This document shows, piece by piece, positions 42,882 through 51,348 of a stretch of 64,000 nucleotides of DNA. The stretch is from Pyxidicoccus sp. MSG2 (GTDB taxonomy: Bacteria > Myxococcota > Myxococcia > Myxococcales > Myxococcaceae), in assembly GCF_026626705.1 (NCBI RefSeq), contig NZ_JAPNKC010000001.1:5270001-5334000 (forward strand). The letters are read 5' to 3'. A program made the position numbers and the translations under genes. The notes beneath the pieces were generated by a model that worked only from the letters and a program-made list of their open reading frames with translations, did no database searches and was not told the DNA's origin. The stretch's first letter is position 1. Every line of letters starts with the position of its first letter.

Positions 42882-43238
42882 ACATTTCTCCGGCTCAGGT
42901 GCGCTGCGGAGCCGGCGTTGTGCAGGGCTTGCGCCAGGGCGCGACGCGCTGCTGGGAAGAGGGCACTCGCGAGGGAGCGCAGCGTGGTGCCCTGGGGAGG
43001 GGCCACGTGTCAGGAAGAAGGGCTGACACGCCAGCGCGACGAGTGACGCGTTAGCGGCCGCGATTGACACGTCAGCGCGGCGGGTGGCGCATCAGCGCCC
43101 CGGAGGAGGGCGTGGAGGTGGGGAGTGCGGGGAAACCCGTAGAGGGACGCAAGCGTCCGCCCCCCGGACGCTCGAGGCAGCGGCCAGGAAGGAGCGGCCT
43201 GGAGGCTTGCGGGTTCGAAGGTCGCCCGGGTCAGCCGT
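42882..43238. other. Upstream region of the lod operon
   Basis: No gene is seen. It holds the promoter of the operon and the four iterons, and the 3' flank of the DoxX gene. Confidence 0.5.
43024..43097. promoter_or_regulatory. Four tandem 13-bp iterons upstream of the lod operon
   Basis: TGACACGCCAGCG (43024), TGACGCGTTAGCG (43044), TGACACGTCAGCG (43065) and TGGCGCATCAGCG (43085) share the pattern TGRCRCRYYAGCG. They start 20, 21 and 20 bases apart, two helical turns each, so a protein would bind one face of the DNA. They lie 140-220 bases before the operon start. Confidence 0.6.
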
Positions 43239-43610
43239 TCAGGGAATCGGCGCCAGGACCATCCGGCCGTACGCGATGAACGCCATGAGGAGGCCCAGCA
43301 CGCCACTCATGATGATGGGCGGAACCTCGCGGTACTTGATGTGCACCCAGATGAACACGAGGCTCTCGAGCGCCAGGACCGTGGCGGCCACCACCGTGAG
43401 CGCCGGCTGCCAGTGGAAGGCAGCGGGGACGACCAGCCCGACCACGCAGACGAGCTCGAGGATGCCGAGGGCCCTCCAGGCTTCCCGCGGCAACGCACCA
43501 AAGGACGGGACCCCCTCGCTGACCTTGTCGAACATGAAGGCCTTCATGACGCCCGACGCTCCGTACACGAGCGCGGCGAGGACCTGCAGGACCCACAACA
43601 GGATGTTCAT
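43239..43610 (-). CDS. DoxX-family membrane protein, 123 aa
   Basis: A four-helix membrane protein of the DoxX_2 type: ILLWVLQVLAALVYGASGVM, LGILELVCVVGLVVPAAFHW, LTVVAATVLALESLVFIWVH and MSGVLGLLMAFIAYGRMV. ATG at 43610 is preferred, with GGGAAG about ten bases upstream; an ATG three codons earlier is possible. Family members take part in quinone or thiol redox chemistry or stress tolerance, but no specific role is visible. It follows the lod control region but is read toward it, not from it. Confidence 0.85.
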   Translation of the reverse strand: MNILLWVLQVLAALVYGASGVMKAFMFDKVSEGVPSFGALPREAWRALGILELVCVVGLVVPAAFHWQPALTVVAATVLALESLVFIWVHIKYREVPPIIMSGVLGLLMAFIAYGRMVLAPIP

Positions 43611-43759
43611 TGTGTGCATCTTCCCGGTTTCCGCGTCGGCGCGCAGCGCGGTTTCCCTCCCGCAGCCCCGCCTCCTCCCCGGCGGGAGGGCGGCACCTCA
43701 GCGGCAGGCTTCGCAGAGCCCCTGGAGTCGCCCGGCTTCCTCCGGAGCACTCGCTGCGC

Positions 43760-44106
43760 ACCGCGAGCTCTTCCCTGGCGATGTCCAGGGCGGCTCGCGA
43801 ATCGTCGGGGAGGAGCACCTGAGGGGCGAGAAGTTCAGTTGGGGAGGTAGCTGCGGGAGCCCGCAGTACCCGGCCCAGTACGCGCGCGTGTCGGCGTACG
43901 CGAGCTGGATCACCCAGAAGACCAACACCGCGCCGCTCTACTCGTACACCCTGTACAACCCCTACTTCAGTGGCACGTATATGTACCTCACTCCGAACAA
44001 TGACTACGTGTCGCTCTTCCTCAACAAGTACTCGACCTTCACGGTCTGCGCACGGGAGGGCTCCGTCAGCGGAGGCCCCTTCACCCAGGGCGCGCGGTGT
44101 GGGTAG
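43760..44106 (+). pseudogene. C-terminal remnant of a trypsin-like serine protease
   Basis: The frame ending at 44106 contains FSWGGSCGSPQYPAQYARVS then AYASWI, the conserved C-terminal block of S1 proteases, preceded by a damaged GDVQGGS where GDSGGP would be. His and Asp catalytic regions are absent and no signal peptide or start codon is present. About 60 residues after the protease end (YSYTLYNPYFSGTYMYL, GARCG) would be an appended domain. It is a decayed secreted protease gene. Confidence 0.55.
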
Positions 44107-44140
44107 GCACTGACGAGCATGGCTGCAGCCTCAGGCGCCA

Positions 44141-44186
44141 GGTTCGCCTCGTGTGGCTTCGGCCCTGCCCAGGCTTGGGGGAACGC
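44141..44186 (+). repeat. 46-bp dispersed repeat, copy 3
   Basis: Matches the copies at 20318 and 23519. It ends 78 bases before the gene at 44265 and again finishes in GGGGGAAC. Confidence 0.6.
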
Positions 44187-44264
44187 TGTAACCCGTTTGG
44201 GACGATTGGCGTACCCTGGAGTACACCGCAGAAGAGATGTACCCCTGAGTTCGGAGAGGTCCCC

Positions 44265-45350
44265 ATGATCAGCTCGCTCATTCGCCGGCTCGTCCCCGCC
44301 GTTCCGACGACGTCCTCCCAGCCGACGACGACTGCCGCGCCGGCGGCGACTCCGCCCGCGCCGGCCTCCTACGTCCAGGACGGCTTCGACACGGCACAGG
44401 CGACCCCGATGAGCCTCGACGGTAGCGGAAAGGCGCCCCCCGTCCTTCCGCCGTTCCTCGAGCGCATCCTCCCTCCCATCGGGCCGGAGCTGGTGCACCT
44501 CGACACCGGATGGACTCCGCAGGGCCAGGGCTACGACGCCGGGCGCGGCGAGGTACTCACCACGTACTACAAGGAGAACGACGAGTCGTGCGACGGCAAG
44601 TCCGACGTGTTGCTCTCCATCCAGAACAAGAACACCGGCGAGGAGACGACCCAGGTGAAGCTGGGCGGGAGCGGTGAGTTCCCGCCGCCTTCACATGGCG
44701 GAGGCGTCTCGACGGACGGCGACTACGTCTACGTCTCCGACACGGACGCCGTGTATGTCTATACCCGCGAGGAAATCGAACAGGCCGCCAGGGATGGGAC
44801 TCGCGCCGAGCCGTCGCAGGTGATGCCCGTGCCCGGTGACACGGTCGACCCCGCGGACCCGGACACCGGGCTGATCTCGAACGGCAGCTACATGACCGTG
44901 AAGGACGGCTACGCGTACGTGGGTGGGTACAGCGAAGACGGCGACGGCAAGGCTGGCGCGGTGTGGCGCTACAAAATCGACGAGACCACGGGCGAGCTCG
45001 CGCCCCACCCGGAGGGACCCATCCGCGCGCCCGACCAGGCGCAGGGGATTGCAGTCGTCGATGGTGCTTTGATGTTCACCACCGGCAAGCATCAGCTGGT
45101 GTACCAGCCGTTCGACGAGAAGACCTTCACGGCGGACATCGGCGACCGGCACGACATCAGCAACGGTTTGATCGACCCGTATGCGCAGGGCCTGAACATC
45201 ATCGATGGTGAGGTCTGGGTGACGTACGAAAGCGGCTCGGACAAGTACGAGGACAAGGTCGACCACCCCCGGACGCACATCCAACGCATCCCGTTGGAGC
45301 AGCTCGACCTCGAGGCCGCGGGGCTGACGCCGGAAGACCTGGAGGACTGA
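44265..45350 (+). CDS. Hypothetical protein, possible beta-propeller, 361 aa
   Basis: GGAGAGG precedes the ATG. The N-terminus (MISSLIRRLVPAVPTTSSQP) is followed by a Thr/Ala/Pro-rich linker without a classical signal. The main part has strand pairs such as GYDAGRGEVLTTYYKENDES, DGDYVYVSDTDAVYVYTREE and IAVVDGALMFTTGKHQLVYQ, suggesting a propeller. It is strongly acidic. Myxobacteria encode several proteins with this kind of short Pro-rich lead, but no function is known. It stands alone. Confidence 0.75.
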   Translation: MISSLIRRLVPAVPTTSSQPTTTAAPAATPPAPASYVQDGFDTAQATPMSLDGSGKAPPVLPPFLERILPPIGPELVHLDTGWTPQGQGYDAGRGEVLTTYYKENDESCDGKSDVLLSIQNKNTGEETTQVKLGGSGEFPPPSHGGGVSTDGDYVYVSDTDAVYVYTREEIEQAARDGTRAEPSQVMPVPGDTVDPADPDTGLISNGSYMTVKDGYAYVGGYSEDGDGKAGAVWRYKIDETTGELAPHPEGPIRAPDQAQGIAVVDGALMFTTGKHQLVYQPFDEKTFTADIGDRHDISNGLIDPYAQGLNIIDGEVWVTYESGSDKYEDKVDHPRTHIQRIPLEQLDLEAAGLTPEDLED

Positions 45351-45559
45351 GGCGCTCGGGCTCAGTCGCCGCAGGACAGCTTCAGCACCAGGGAGGTGGC
45401 AGGGAGCCTCCAGAAGCGTCGGAGAGGGGCCCACCGACTGCCCGAGCCCCCGGCCTGGTTACACGCGGACCCCTGTCCTGTTTTGTGGGGAGTCGCCCAC
45501 GGGTGATGTCGAACGTCCTTCTCCAGCCGTCATTCTGGAGGAGAATCGGCGCCCGACCC

Positions 45560-48500
45560 ATGGCCCAGCTCCATCGTCTGCGAATCCTCCACATCTCCGA
45601 CCTGCACGAGAACGGCACGCGTGAAACAGCGGCCTGGCGGCGGCGCGAAGTGCTGGGAACCGAATGGGAAAGGAACCTGGATGCGCTCCGGGCCGAGGGG
45701 CCCATTGACCTGGTCTGCTTCACGGGGGACCTGGCGCAGTCGGGAGTCGCGGGGGAGTACGAGCCGCTGACGGGCTTCCTCGACGCGCTGCTCGGGCGCC
45801 TGGGGCTGACTCGCGAGCGGCTCTTCCTCGTCCCTGGCAATCACGACGTCCACCGAAAGACGGCGGAGCGCGCCTGGAAGGCGCTGCGCGAGAAGATGGG
45901 TCCGCACGAGAGCGAGGTCTTCTCACGGTGGATGGCCGGGGGTCGGGCACCGCGCGGCATGAAGAAGGCGCTGCCCGACGAGGTCCTGCAGCGCCAGTCC
46001 GCCTATCGCGAGTGGCTCCGCGACACGCTGAAGCGCGCGGACCTGCTGCCGGAGAACTCTCCTCACAAGCGGCTGGGCTACCGGGCCAGGGCGCCGCTGG
46101 GGCTTCCCTTCGATGTACACATCATCGGCCTGGACTCCGCGTGGCTCGCGGGAGACGACAGCGACAGTCGCAAGCTGTGGCTGACGGAGGACCAGGTGAT
46201 GCGGCTGGTGACGGACGCGCAGGGGAACCCGCTGCCGGGCTTCCGGCTGGCGCTGATGCACCATCCCCTGACGGACCTGGCGGACGGTGAGGACTGCCGG
46301 CGGCGGCTCGCGGACCATGTGGACCTGCTGCTGCGTGGACATCTCCACGAGTCGGAACCCGAGACCTGGGCAGACCCGTCACGCACGCTGCGAGGGCTGG
46401 CGGCGGGGTGCCTCTACCAGTCCAACCGCTACCCCAACGCGTGTCATGTCCTCACCGTCACGCTGGACGAGCAGGGTCGGCCGCAGCGCTACGACGTGCA
46501 CTTCCGTGCATGGTCTCCGCGCGGGCGCATCTGGCATGACGACACCAGCCTGTACCGAGAAGCGCCGCACGGGAAGCTGACGTGGTGGGTGCAGACACCG
46601 CCCGCCGAGAGCACGATTCATCCCCGCGTGGGAGATGTCTTCGTCGGGCGGAAGGAGGAGCTCGAGCGGATTGCGCAGGCGGTGCTCCCCGCGAGCGGCG
46701 CCCCGCGTCCGGTGGCCGTCTGCTCGCTGCTGGGCATGCCGGGAGTGGGAAAAAGCTACCTGGCCGACCGCTTCGCCCACGAGCACCGGGAGCGCTTCCC
46801 TGGCGGCTACGTGCGGCTGACGCTGGAGTCGAAGGAGACGCGGACGCTGGAAGGGCTGCGCGACGTGCTGCTGGATGCGCTGAAGCTGCCCGCCGGGCCC
46901 GAGGCGTGGGTGAACCTGCAGGCGCGGCTCCAGCGGCCGATGACGCTGCTGCACGTGGAGAACGTCGACAGCGAGCCACTGGCGGAGGTCGCGGTGGAGC
47001 TGGTGAAACACCTCCAGGCGTGCCCCATCGTGGTGACGGGGCGGCATCGCGCGCTTGGAGCGGATGCGGGGTGGGCTCGCATCGAAGTGGCTCCGCTGGA
47101 CGAGACCACGGCCCTGCGGCAGTTGGCGGCGGAGTACCGCGAGGCGCGGACTCCCGAGGAGTCCGCGGACTTCGCAAGACTGGTGAAGGAGCTCGGGTAC
47201 CTTCCCCTCGCTGTTCACCTCGCGGCGGGCTACCTGCGCGCGCACCGCCCGGTGAAGTCGCTCTTCGACTACCTGCGCCGCCAGGGCTTCCAGGTAGGGC
47301 CCGTCGACAAGGCGGACCCGCTGCTGACCGCGCAGCGCTCGCGAGCCCTCCTGAGCAGCACCTTCGAGCTCTCCCTATTGGTCTTGCGCGAGGAGCTGGA
47401 GACCGCGCTCGGACAGCCGAAGGTGGACGCGGCGATGTCCGGCCTCGCGGGCCTGGCACATGCTCCCGCATCGGGAGTGGGCGCCAGCCTGGGGATGGCC
47501 ATGGCCGGGCTACCGCCGGAGGATTTCGAGGAGCTGACGGTGCGGGCCTTCGGGCTGTGCTTGCTGGAAGAAGCAACGGAGGGGAGGAAGGAGCCCGGTT
47601 GGCGCCTTCACCCGCTCCTGGCGGAGCTGCTGCGGGGCGAAGCAAGGGACAGCGCTGTCATCGGACGGATGACTGAATGGTTCGTGACCAGGCTGCCAAA
47701 GCGTGACCCGGGTCACGAGGCCGAGCAGGGACAGCACTGGCAGGCGGTGCATGAAGAAGCAGCCTCACTGGGGAGCTGGCTTCCGGAAGTACCGGATGCG
47801 GAGTGCGCACGTGTTGACCGCGCGGGTTCCATCTATGCGCAGAGCTGCGGGCCTTTCATGGCCTGGATGTCCTTCACCAGGCGTTGTGTGGCGGTGGCGA
47901 GTTCATCGAAGCATCGCTCCGACGCACTATGGACTCTCGGCAATGTGGCACTTCGCGCGGGCGAGCTGGGTGAGTCGCTCGCGGCCGCACAGGCCAAGGC
48001 CCGACTGGACAATGCCGACGGAAACGAGCGCGAATCCGCTCTCGCTCGCGGGCTGGAGGCTGACATCCTCCAATACCGGGGGCAGCTGGACGAAGCCCTT
48101 CGCATCCGCCGCGAGGAGGAACTCCCCGTCTACGAGCGGCTGGGCGACGTGCGCTCTCGCGCCGTGACGCTGGGGCAGGTGGCCGACATCCTCCAAGATC
48201 GGGGGCAGTTGGACGAAGCCCTTCGCATCCGCCGCGAGGAGGAAATCCCCGTCTACGAGCGGCTGGGCGACGTGCGCGCTCGCGCCGTAACGCTGGGGAA
48301 GGTGGCCGACATCATCCAAGATCGGGGGCAGCTGGACGAGGCCCTTCGCATCCGCCGCGAGGAGCAACTCCCTGTCTTCGAGCGGCTGAGCGACGTGCGC
48401 GCTCGCGCCGTGACGCTGGGGAAGGTGGCCGACATCCTCCAGGCCCGGGGGCAGCTGGACGAGGCCCTTCGCATCCGCCGCGAGGAGCAACTCCCCGTCT

Positions 48501-49438
48501 ACGAGCGGCTGGGCGACGTGCGCGCTCGCGCCGTAACGCTGGGGAGGGTGGCCGACATCCTCCAAGACCGTGGGCAGTTGGACGAGGCCCTTCGCATCCA
48601 CCGCGAGGAGCAACTCCCCGTCTTCGAGCGGCTGGGCGACGTGCGCTCTCGCGCCGTGACGATGGGACAGGTGGCCGACATCCTCCAAGCCCGGGGGCAG
48701 CTGGACGAAGCCCTTCGCATCCGCCGCGAGGAGCAGCTCCCCGTCTTCGAGCGGCTGGGCGACGTGCGCGAGCGCGCCGTGACGCTGGGGAGGGTGGCCG
48801 ACATCCTCCAAGCCCGGGGGCAGCTGGACGAAGCCCTTCGCATCCGCCGCGAGGAGCAACTTCCCGTCTTCGAGCGGCTGGGCGACGTGCGCTCTCGCGC
48901 CGTGACGCTGGGGCAGGTGGCCGACATCCTCCAAGACCGGGGGCAGCTGGACGAGGCCCTTCGCATCCGCCGCGAGGAGGAAATCCCCGTCTACGAGCGG
49001 CTGGGCGACGTGCGCGCTCGCGCCGTGACGCTGGGGCAGGTGGCCGACATCCTCCAAGCCCGGGGGCAGCTGGACGAGGCCCTTCGCATCCGCCGCGAGG
49101 AGCAACTCCCCGTCTTCGAGCGGCTGGGCGACGTGCGCGCTCGCGCCGTGACGCAGGGGAAGGTGGCCGACATCCTCCAGGCCCGGGGGCAGCTAGACGG
49201 GGCCCTTCGCATCCGCCGCGAGGAGCAACTCCCCGTCTACGAGCGGCTGGGGCTACGCCACGACCTGATTATCGGACGGGCAAACCTGGCGATCACCTAC
49301 CTCGCCCGGAATCAACCTGGAGACAAACAGCTTGCCGTCGAGCTACTGAGAGCCGCACTCCGCGAAGCGCGAGCAATGCGCTTGCCCGAAGCCGACCAGT
49401 TCATCGCAGTCATGAAACAGCTGGAGGTTGATGAATAG
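45560..49438 (+). CDS. Metallophosphoesterase-STAND NTPase-TPR protein, 1292 aa
   Basis: Domain 1 (residues about 5-300) is a calcineurin-like phosphoesterase with all metal motifs: HISDLHENG (D14, H16), FTGDLAQSG (D57), VPGNHDVH (N94, H95), ALMHHPL and LLRGHLHES. Domain 2 (about 375-700) is an NB-ARC/STAND ATPase with P-loop GMPGVGKS (392-399) and a GxP-like LGYLPLAVHLAAGYL. Domain 3 (from 835) is ten 41-residue TPR repeats and a short tail. This effector-NTPase-sensor order is that of prokaryotic NLR-like defence proteins, in which ligand binding to the repeats triggers oligomerisation and effector activity. Calcineurin-like nucleases or phosphodiesterases are plausible effectors. The start is uncertain (ATG at 45506 is an alternative); 45560 is chosen by fit to the enzyme N-terminus. 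Confidence 0.9.
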   Translation: MAQLHRLRILHISDLHENGTRETAAWRRREVLGTEWERNLDALRAEGPIDLVCFTGDLAQSGVAGEYEPLTGFLDALLGRLGLTRERLFLVPGNHDVHRKTAERAWKALREKMGPHESEVFSRWMAGGRAPRGMKKALPDEVLQRQSAYREWLRDTLKRADLLPENSPHKRLGYRARAPLGLPFDVHIIGLDSAWLAGDDSDSRKLWLTEDQVMRLVTDAQGNPLPGFRLALMHHPLTDLADGEDCRRRLADHVDLLLRGHLHESEPETWADPSRTLRGLAAGCLYQSNRYPNACHVLTVTLDEQGRPQRYDVHFRAWSPRGRIWHDDTSLYREAPHGKLTWWVQTPPAESTIHPRVGDVFVGRKEELERIAQAVLPASGAPRPVAVCSLLGMPGVGKSYLADRFAHEHRERFPGGYVRLTLESKETRTLEGLRDVLLDALKLPAGPEAWVNLQARLQRPMTLLHVENVDSEPLAEVAVELVKHLQACPIVVTGRHRALGADAGWARIEVAPLDETTALRQLAAEYREARTPEESADFARLVKELGYLPLAVHLAAGYLRAHRPVKSLFDYLRRQGFQVGPVDKADPLLTAQRSRALLSSTFELSLLVLREELETALGQPKVDAAMSGLAGLAHAPASGVGASLGMAMAGLPPEDFEELTVRAFGLCLLEEATEGRKEPGWRLHPLLAELLRGEARDSAVIGRMTEWFVTRLPKRDPGHEAEQGQHWQAVHEEAASLGSWLPEVPDAECARVDRAGSIYAQSCGPFMAWMSFTRRCVAVASSSKHRSDALWTLGNVALRAGELGESLAAAQAKARLDNADGNERESALARGLEADILQYRGQLDEALRIRREEELPVYERLGDVRSRAVTLGQVADILQDRGQLDEALRIRREEEIPVYERLGDVRARAVTLGKVADIIQDRGQLDEALRIRREEQLPVFERLSDVRARAVTLGKVADILQARGQLDEALRIRREEQLPVYERLGDVRARAVTLGRVADILQDRGQLDEALRIHREEQLPVFERLGDVRSRAVTMGQVADILQARGQLDEALRIRREEQLPVFERLGDVRERAVTLGRVADILQARGQLDEALRIRREEQLPVFERLGDVRSRAVTLGQVADILQDRGQLDEALRIRREEEIPVYERLGDVRARAVTLGQVADILQARGQLDEALRIRREEQLPVFERLGDVRARAVTQGKVADILQARGQLDGALRIRREEQLPVYERLGLRHDLIIGRANLAITYLARNQPGDKQLAVELLRAALREARAMRLPEADQFIAVMKQLEVDE
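48062..49260 (+). repeat. Ten tandem 123-bp repeats inside the STAND gene
   Basis: Units start every 123 bases from 48062 to 49169. Each encodes DIL-Q-x-RGQLDEALRIRREE, then a block like LPVYERLGDVRARAVTLG. The DNA is almost identical from unit to unit. Confidence 0.95.
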
Positions 49439-49493
49439 AGGAAGTGGTTTCCAGCCTGTCCGGTGACTGAGAACTCGTGCCATCGTCCCCGTC

Positions 49494-49691
49494 ATGGCAT
49501 CTACCCGCGCCATCAAGGGCTCTGTGGGCCGGCTCGCTGTCACCGACTCCTGTGAGGGCTGACTCCCCGTCCTCTCCCTCAATAGCAGCACCAGCAATCG
49601 CACGCAGTGGACCGCACAGCAGTTACACATGAAGCAGTGCTGTGTGTCCTTCGACCTGCGCGGCATCGATGACTCGGACCTGGACCCGTAG
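49494..49691 (+). pseudogene. Short frame interrupted by one TGA
   Basis: ATG at 49494 reads MASTRAIKGSVGRLAVTDSC then EG, TGA (49560-49562), and the same frame continues 42 codons (LPVLSLNSSTSNRTQWTAQQ, CCVSFDLRGIDDSDLDP) to a TAG. It overlaps the 3' end of the minus-strand gene. It may be a decayed small gene or chance. Confidence 0.25.
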
Positions 49692-50924
49692 GGCCGCTAC
49701 GCAGCCATGGACCTGCCCGGGGCACCACGCCCCACAGAGTAGACTCCCGCACCGTGGCAGAGCGCGGCGCGACTCCTCGTCGTAGGGCCAGAAGCGGGTG
49801 CGTCGTCGTTCGGGCACTGCGCCGCTCCCTGAGTCCACGGGGACACTCAGTGCCCGGACCAGGCCGCCGAGCCACCCGTGGGGTGGCTCGAACGTCCGCG
49901 CGGGATGGAGACCGTCCTCGTCCTCCACGACACTGCTCGGGCCTTCGTCATTCTCGAAGCGGCGCGCCAGCTCTTCCCGAGGAATGGCTGGAAGCAACTC
50001 CAGGAACTGGGGCACGCGAAGCGGCTCGGATGCGGGCTTGAAGAGCTTCTGCTTCAGCGCTTCGAACGGTCCGGAGGGCTCCGCATGCATCACCCCCTCG
50101 ACAGCGACCCGGACCGGCGCTTTCGCCCACGGCGACACCGCGGCCGAGAAGAGCGCATCCAGCGTGTCACCGGCCTTCGCCCTGCTGACTCCCGTCTCCT
50201 GCACGGCCCGAAGCCACGCCTCGGGGGAGGGCGAGCCAAAGCCCACGCCGCAGTCCTCCGTCGACAGAATCAGCTCGAAGTACGATTTCTCGTCGGTGGT
50301 GCGGTCGGGTATCCACAGCAACTGCTCCCCGAGCCGACACGCGGACCAGGAGGTGGCGTCATCCCCGCACCAGAGCTGCCACGCCCCCCGCGCCGCCTGG
50401 GGCACCAGGCCCTTCATCCAGGTGGAGACGATGGCGCGGGCACGCTCGACAGAAAGGCCCCGCTTGCGAAGCTCCTCCAGAATCCGCGCGCCCCGCGCAT
50501 CCACCTGCGCGGGCCGGGTCGGCAACCAGCGCGGCGCAACGGGCACCCAGGCCGGGCGATTGAGGGCCCGACCATCCGCCCCAAGCCGGACGGGCTCCAG
50601 CCACTCTCGCGCATTCACGTCGTACACCTCGAGCCGGCCATGCTCGACATCGAGGATGAACCACGTGAGGAACTGAATCCGGCTGTGCTCATCGTCCGGC
50701 GTGAACCAGGGCGCCCAGCCACTATCGTTAGCCTCGCGTGTCGGCAGTTTGCGCCAGCCCCAGGGAGCGGAAACGAACGCTTCCGCGACGCCCTTCGCTC
50801 CACCGTAGCGGCGCAGGAGGCGCAAGAGGAACACGCCCAGCATCTCGGGGACTCCGTCGTCGGAGACCTCGACACCTCGCCACAGGTCCCGGGTTCCCAC
50901 CGCGAGAATCGCTGGTTCGCTCAT
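49623..50924 (-). CDS. Hypothetical protein, 433 aa
   Basis: No family is recognised. It is a soluble protein without signal or membrane segment, rich in Trp and charged residues (VSAPWGWRKLPTREANDSGW, FILDVEHGRLEVYDVN). The helical middle is RILEELRKRGLSVERARAIV. The last 60 residues are Arg/Cys-rich and less protein-like, so the gene may have suffered a late frameshift and originally ended near 49830. Its neighbour on the other strand is the STAND gene, with which it converges. Confidence 0.65.
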   Translation of the reverse strand: MSEPAILAVGTRDLWRGVEVSDDGVPEMLGVFLLRLLRRYGGAKGVAEAFVSAPWGWRKLPTREANDSGWAPWFTPDDEHSRIQFLTWFILDVEHGRLEVYDVNAREWLEPVRLGADGRALNRPAWVPVAPRWLPTRPAQVDARGARILEELRKRGLSVERARAIVSTWMKGLVPQAARGAWQLWCGDDATSWSACRLGEQLLWIPDRTTDEKSYFELILSTEDCGVGFGSPSPEAWLRAVQETGVSRAKAGDTLDALFSAAVSPWAKAPVRVAVEGVMHAEPSGPFEALKQKLFKPASEPLRVPQFLELLPAIPREELARRFENDEGPSSVVEDEDGLHPARTFEPPHGWLGGLVRALSVPVDSGSGAVPERRRTRFWPYDEESRRALPRCGSLLCGAWCPGQVHGCVAALRVQVRVIDAAQVEGHTALLHV

Positions 50925-51004
50925 GCCCGGACTCTCTCATGTCCCGGCATGCCCGCCACCATGTCCACGACAGGCATGAGGCCAGCGCGTCCCTCTCACC
51001 GCGC

Positions 51005-51290
51005 CCCAGCCTCCAGAACGCGAAGCCGCACACGCACGAGGCGGTGATGCGCTGGCTTCACTCCACCCCGCGAGGTGGTCGTCACCGCTCCGGAGCGCAT
51101 TCTCACGTACGACTCGGACCGCGTCTTCGAGCACTACAAGGGCCCCGTCCACACCCTCGTCGTGGACGCCTTCATCCAGCCCGAGGCCTACCATCTGCTC
51201 TACCCGCACCTCCCCCACACCGTGTTCACGGGCGTGAACCATTGGCTGAGGATGGACGAGCCGGAGACGTTCAACGCCGATTCACCGAGG
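51005..51290 (+). pseudogene. Alpha/beta-hydrolase C-terminal remnant
   Basis: The frame reads VVVTAPERILTYDSDRVFEH, then VHTLVVDAFIQPEAYHLLYP and FTGVNHWLRMDEPETFNA. The last block matches the catalytic-His end of alpha/beta hydrolases (GxxHWLxxxxPExFN). Upstream coding-like sequence (NAKPHTHEAVMRWLHSTP) is in another frame, implying a frameshift near 51072, and the nucleophile elbow is missing. Confidence 0.5.
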
Positions 51291-51348
51291 TGTAGACCGC
51301 ACGGAAGAACCGCTTCCGGAGGGTGGAACGGCGATGCGGGAGCCTCCT

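Noticed and set aside
45382-45545. Minus-strand coding-like tail (RFWRLPATSLVLKLSCGD)
   Set aside because: Open frame without start or family pattern in GC-rich DNA next to the STAND gene; chance is sufficient.
48062-49260. CRISPR-like array
   Set aside because: The 123-bp periodicity is coding (41-residue TPR units in frame), without unique spacers.
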